A DNA stretch of 8,829 bases from CAYQAJ01 sp964415245. Its GTDB lineage: Bacteria; Planctomycetota; Planctomycetia; Pirellulales; Pirellulaceae. Made by a program: the position numbers and the translations under genes. The notes under the pieces are model-generated. The model ran no database searches. It was given only the letters and a program-made list of their open reading frames with translations, and was not told the origin of the DNA. Where the stretch lies: contig CAYQAJ010000223.1 in NCBI GenBank assembly GCA_964415245.1, forward strand, positions 1 to 8,829. The letters are read 5' to 3'. Below, piece by piece: positions 7,501 through 8,829 of this stretch. Position 1 is the stretch's first letter; the number at the start of each line of letters is the position of its first letter.

Positions 7501-7732
7501 CGTCGTGGTCACGTCCGACGGCCGCGTCGTGAATGGCCTGGTGACTCGCGAAACCGCCGACGCTCTGGTGATTCGCACTCCCCAGCAGACCGAAGTGCGT
7601 ATCACCCGCAAATCAATCGAGGAGCTCCACCCCGACTCCACTTCGATCATGCCCGCCGGCCTCACCGAAGTTCTGACCGCCGACGAACTGAGCGATCTGT
7701 TGGCGTACCTCCAATCCCTCAAGGCGCCTTAG
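4553..7732 (+). CDS. PVC-type haem-binding CxxCH protein: propeller dehydrogenase-like domain, HEAT-like repeats, cytochrome c domain
   Basis: 1059-residue exported protein. Residues 1-38 look like a signal peptide: basic N-region, hydrophobic core about 18-33, likely cleavage after VAA at 36-38. Residues about 45-405 match the planctomycete 'membrane-bound dehydrogenase' propeller domain related to soluble glucose/PQQ dehydrogenases, with typical phrases such as HPLMAGFDDRGRLFVAES and FHPTDVLEDADG. Two Asp-rich loops, DTDGDG (113-118) and DTDDDG (156-161), look able to bind Ca2+. Residues about 420-920 are Ala/Leu/Arg-rich helical units of HEAT type. Near the C-terminus lies a c-type haem site CITCH (936-940) with a likely distal Met1033 in MPAGL (1033-1037), the pattern of the Planctomycetes-specific haem-binding domain. 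The role is inferred to be periplasmic oxidation of a sugar or other substrate, with electrons passed to the haem; substrate and cofactor are unknown. The gene appears intact and stands alone, with gaps of 231 and 107 bases on either side. Confidence 0.95.
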   Translation: MSAGTSRDRKLSRSGRLAIHCVATAIILTLFLCPFVAADDSSSGDQEQFQPAPIEVPEGYTVELVAAPPLVKHPLMAGFDDRGRLFVAESGGTNLSHDELLQQKPGLVRMLEDTDGDGRFDKSTVFADQLTFPMGALWHDGAVYVAAPPNIWRLEDTDDDGVADQRRELVTGFGFTGNAADIHGCFLGPDGRIYWCDGRHGHEFRAPDGTITSQGKAARIFSCRADGSDVRVHCGGGMDNPVEIDFTPQGEMLGTVNLFYRERGDCVVHWMHGGAYPRYDQEQVVAEFQRTGDLLPEAINLGHVAVSGMTRVRGNQRDTRYEGDLFVTEFNTHKVVRVSLARQGSTFRGQKHEFLSSTSGDFHPTDVLEDADGSLLVIDTGGWFLNGCPTSQVAKPQVLGAIYRIRDTSAAVPDDPRGLKVDWEGASAADLAALFDDDRFAVRERAITTLAKRGDESLEALAYALVGGSHDAQRDAIWTLTRIGSPQAREVARRVFLLPSPELRSVGAYCVGITGDTEAAAYLRAMATVDVPFARREAATALGKLGKSDAVPSLLEALGGDCDRILEHALIYALIEIADREATVVGLHHESARVRRAALIALDQMRDGKLTREEVAPLLDTDDAALQTAALSVIGKHPEWAGEFTEFLRNVLEGKDAIGDADGGALSPERQAAVRGTLMALRGQADVEKMAAEALARDKTRPAIRQLLLEVAAASAHPSLPDAWHEPIRHCLTSADEAIARHAVAAVAAISDPQFDEPLIQLASDASRPAELRIAALAARANPDAGLDADSFMLLVAQFQSDVPMMQRLEAARAVGKARLDAEQQTAALELLATAGPLEIGPLLDAFDRPGDAKLGIALVEALDKSRGRASVPAPRLEQVFANYPDEVRSHAEPLLASLRGDTAEQAERLAEFESQIGAGNADRGRSIFSGSRATCITCHRVGGEGGSIGPDLTDVASRRSSRDLLEAIAIPSASLARGYESYVVVTSDGRVVNGLVTRETADALVIRTPQQTEVRITRKSIEELHPDSTSIMPAGLTEVLTADELSDLLAYLQSLKAP

Positions 7733-7737
7733 AGGCC

Positions 7738-7815
7738 CAAAACCGTCGGGGACTGGCTCATTTTGCGCTGTCCGCGAAGCAAAATGTGCCTGTCCGCTTC
7801 TCCGAGACGGTTTTG
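7738..7815. repeat. 78-bp nested inverted repeat, REP/MITE-like
   Basis: Outer arms CAAAACCGTC (7738-7747) and GACGGTTTTG (7806-7815) are perfect 10-bp reverse complements. Inner arms at 7748-7766 and 7779-7797 pair at 16 of 19 positions, including a perfect CATTTTGC/GCAAAATG core (7759-7766 and 7779-7786) around a 12-base loop. The element begins 5 bases after the upstream stop and ends 24 bases before the next start, so it fills most of this 107-base gap. The words GGGGACTGGCTCATTTT and AAAATGTGCCTGTCC are, as I recall, common in planctomycete intergenic repeats, which would make it a mobile palindromic element. It may also act as a terminator for the upstream gene, since it folds strongly and its outer arm ends in TTTT. 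Confidence 0.75.
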
Positions 7816-7825
7816 AAACAGCCTC

Positions 7826-7829
7826 GGAG
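7826..7829 (+). promoter_or_regulatory. ribosome binding site of the dehydratase gene
   Basis: GGAG at 7826-7829 lies ten bases before the ATG at 7840. It is a modest but plausible Shine-Dalgarno and supports that start, which also gives the expected family N-terminus. It lies just outside the inverted repeat at 7738-7815. Confidence 0.5.
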
Positions 7830-7839
7830 CGATCACCGC

Positions 7840-8829
7840 ATGTCGAATTCGGGCCGCCCATCCATTCGCAGCCGCGCGTGGCTCGAAAGCGGCGATCTCT
7901 ACGGCTGGACGCGCAAAGCCGCCCTGTTGGGCATGGGCTTCGACGCCAGCGCCGCCCACGACGGGCCCATCATCGGCATCTGCAACACGTTCAGCGAGCT
8001 GGTGCACTGCAACTCGCACCTCCGCACGCTGGCCGAAGCGGTGAAGCGCGGCGTGTGGGCAGCCGGCGGTCTGCCGCTCGAATTCCCGGTGATGTCGCTG
8101 GGGGAGTTCAACATGCTCCCCACCACCATGCTCTACCGCAACCTGGCGAGTATGGACGTCGAAGAGTCGATCCGTGCCAACCCGCTCGACGGCGTGGTGC
8201 TCCTCTCCGGCTGCGACAAGACGACGCCCGCGCTGTTGATGGGAGCCGCCAGTGCCGACGTGCCGGCCCTGCTCCTGACGGGCGGACCGCAGCTTTCGGT
8301 ACACTGGCGGGGCGAAGTGCTCGGCTCGTGTACCGATTGCCGCCGCTACCAGACCGAGCTGCGCGCCGGCAACATTTCGCCCGACGACTGGCAGGACCTG
8401 CAAACACACATGGTCCGCGGCCCTGGCCACTGTATGACGATGGGCACGGCGTCGACCATGGCGGTGCTGGCCGAGGCGATGGGCATGTCGCCGCCGGGAA
8501 GCGCGACCGTTCCGGCCGTCGACGCGCGGCGATTACGATTGGCTGAAGCCGCGGGTCGCCAGATTGTGGAGCTTGCCCGCAGCGATGTGCGGCCCTCGCA
8601 CATTCTCACCCTCGCAGCTTTCACCAATGCGATTCGCACGCTGCACGCCATCGGCGGATCGACCAACGCCGTGATTCATCTTGTGGCGATCGCCGGTCGG
8701 CTGGGGATCGATCTGCCGCTCACGCTGTTCGATGAGCTCTCCGATTCCACGCCGCTTCTATTGAATCTCAAGCCGTCGGGCGCGTTTCTGATGGAGGATT
8801 TTGAATACGCGGGCGGCGCTCCGGCGCTG
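7840..8829 (+). CDS. IlvD/Edd family dehydratase, probably sugar-acid (pentonate) type; 3' end outside window
   Basis: The frame is open from ATG 7840 to the right edge: 330 residues of a protein usually about 570-600 long. The family uses an Fe-S cluster and Mg2+ to dehydrate 2,3-dihydroxy acids to 2-keto-3-deoxy acids (or 2-keto acids in valine/isoleucine synthesis). Likely cluster ligands are Cys57 (HCNSH), Cys125 (SGCDKTTP) and Cys198 (GHCMTMGTAST); the spacings of 68 and 73 equal those I recall for the [2Fe-2S] L-arabinonate dehydratase. Glu89, Asp126 and Lys127 fit the Mg2+ site. The phrases TTMLYRNLASMDVEESIRANPLDGVVLLSGCDKTTPA (in part), IGGSTNAVIHL and PSGAFLMEDF resemble pentonate dehydratases more than IlvD, so a sugar-acid substrate such as arabinonate or xylonate is inferred. 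An oddity is CTDC at 164-167, where relatives I remember have GTD and no second Cys. The gene follows a palindromic element; its downstream neighbours are not visible. Confidence 0.93.
   Translation, partial: MSNSGRPSIRSRAWLESGDLYGWTRKAALLGMGFDASAAHDGPIIGICNTFSELVHCNSHLRTLAEAVKRGVWAAGGLPLEFPVMSLGEFNMLPTTMLYRNLASMDVEESIRANPLDGVVLLSGCDKTTPALLMGAASADVPALLLTGGPQLSVHWRGEVLGSCTDCRRYQTELRAGNISPDDWQDLQTHMVRGPGHCMTMGTASTMAVLAEAMGMSPPGSATVPAVDARRLRLAEAAGRQIVELARSDVRPSHILTLAAFTNAIRTLHAIGGSTNAVIHLVAIAGRLGIDLPLTLFDELSDSTPLLLNLKPSGAFLMEDFEYAGGAPAL

Noticed and set aside
7729..8430. Antisense open frame (233 codons) opposite the dehydratase gene
   Set aside because: The + strand frame from 7840 encodes clear IlvD/Edd motifs to the window edge, so the antisense frame is a shadow. 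A + frame at 7878-8546 is likewise an out-of-frame shadow.

Overview
The window reads as chromosomal DNA of a high-GC planctomycete, probably of the Pirellulales type. That placement is inferred from gene content: the 3' end of a DUF1501 gene (sulfatase-like fold, greatly expanded in Planctomycetes) and a complete 'PVC-type' propeller/HEAT/cytochrome-c fusion protein, a hallmark of the Planctomycetes-Verrucomicrobia-Chlamydiae group. All five recognisable genes lie on the + strand. No tRNA, rRNA, CRISPR array, transposase or phage gene was seen.

Layout: 1-566 is the C-terminal part of a DUF1501 protein. 567-842 is a non-coding gap with a short hairpin just after the stop and another small dyad. 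843-3824 encodes a PMCA-type (P2B) Ca2+-transporting ATPase with about 100 extra residues, apparently two added membrane helices, between M3 and M4. Its stop overlaps the start of a phosphatidylglycerophosphatase A gene (3821-4321) by four bases, so the two are almost certainly co-transcribed and translationally coupled. 4322-4552 is a non-coding gap with short repeats, a compound stem-loop, a weak promoter candidate and a very strong Shine-Dalgarno site. 4553-7732 encodes a 1059-residue exported protein: signal peptide, six-bladed-propeller dehydrogenase-like domain, HEAT-like helical region and C-terminal CxxCH haem domain. 7733-7839 is almost filled by a 78-bp nested inverted repeat resembling REP/MITE-type elements. 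7840 to the end is the first 330 codons of an IlvD/Edd-family dehydratase that looks more like the sugar-acid (pentonate) dehydratases than the branched-chain amino-acid enzyme.

Functional picture: the ATPase and PgpA form a small membrane operon (Ca2+ export plus phosphatidylglycerol synthesis). The DUF1501 protein, the PVC-type cytochrome fusion and the sugar-acid dehydratase fit the polysaccharide/sugar catabolism typical of planctomycetes, but nothing shows that they act in one pathway. I do not see a clear new multi-gene system. The points most worth a second look are the ATPase membrane insertion, the ATPase-pgpA coupling, the nested palindrome at 7738-7815, and the stem-loop and repeats in the two larger gaps.
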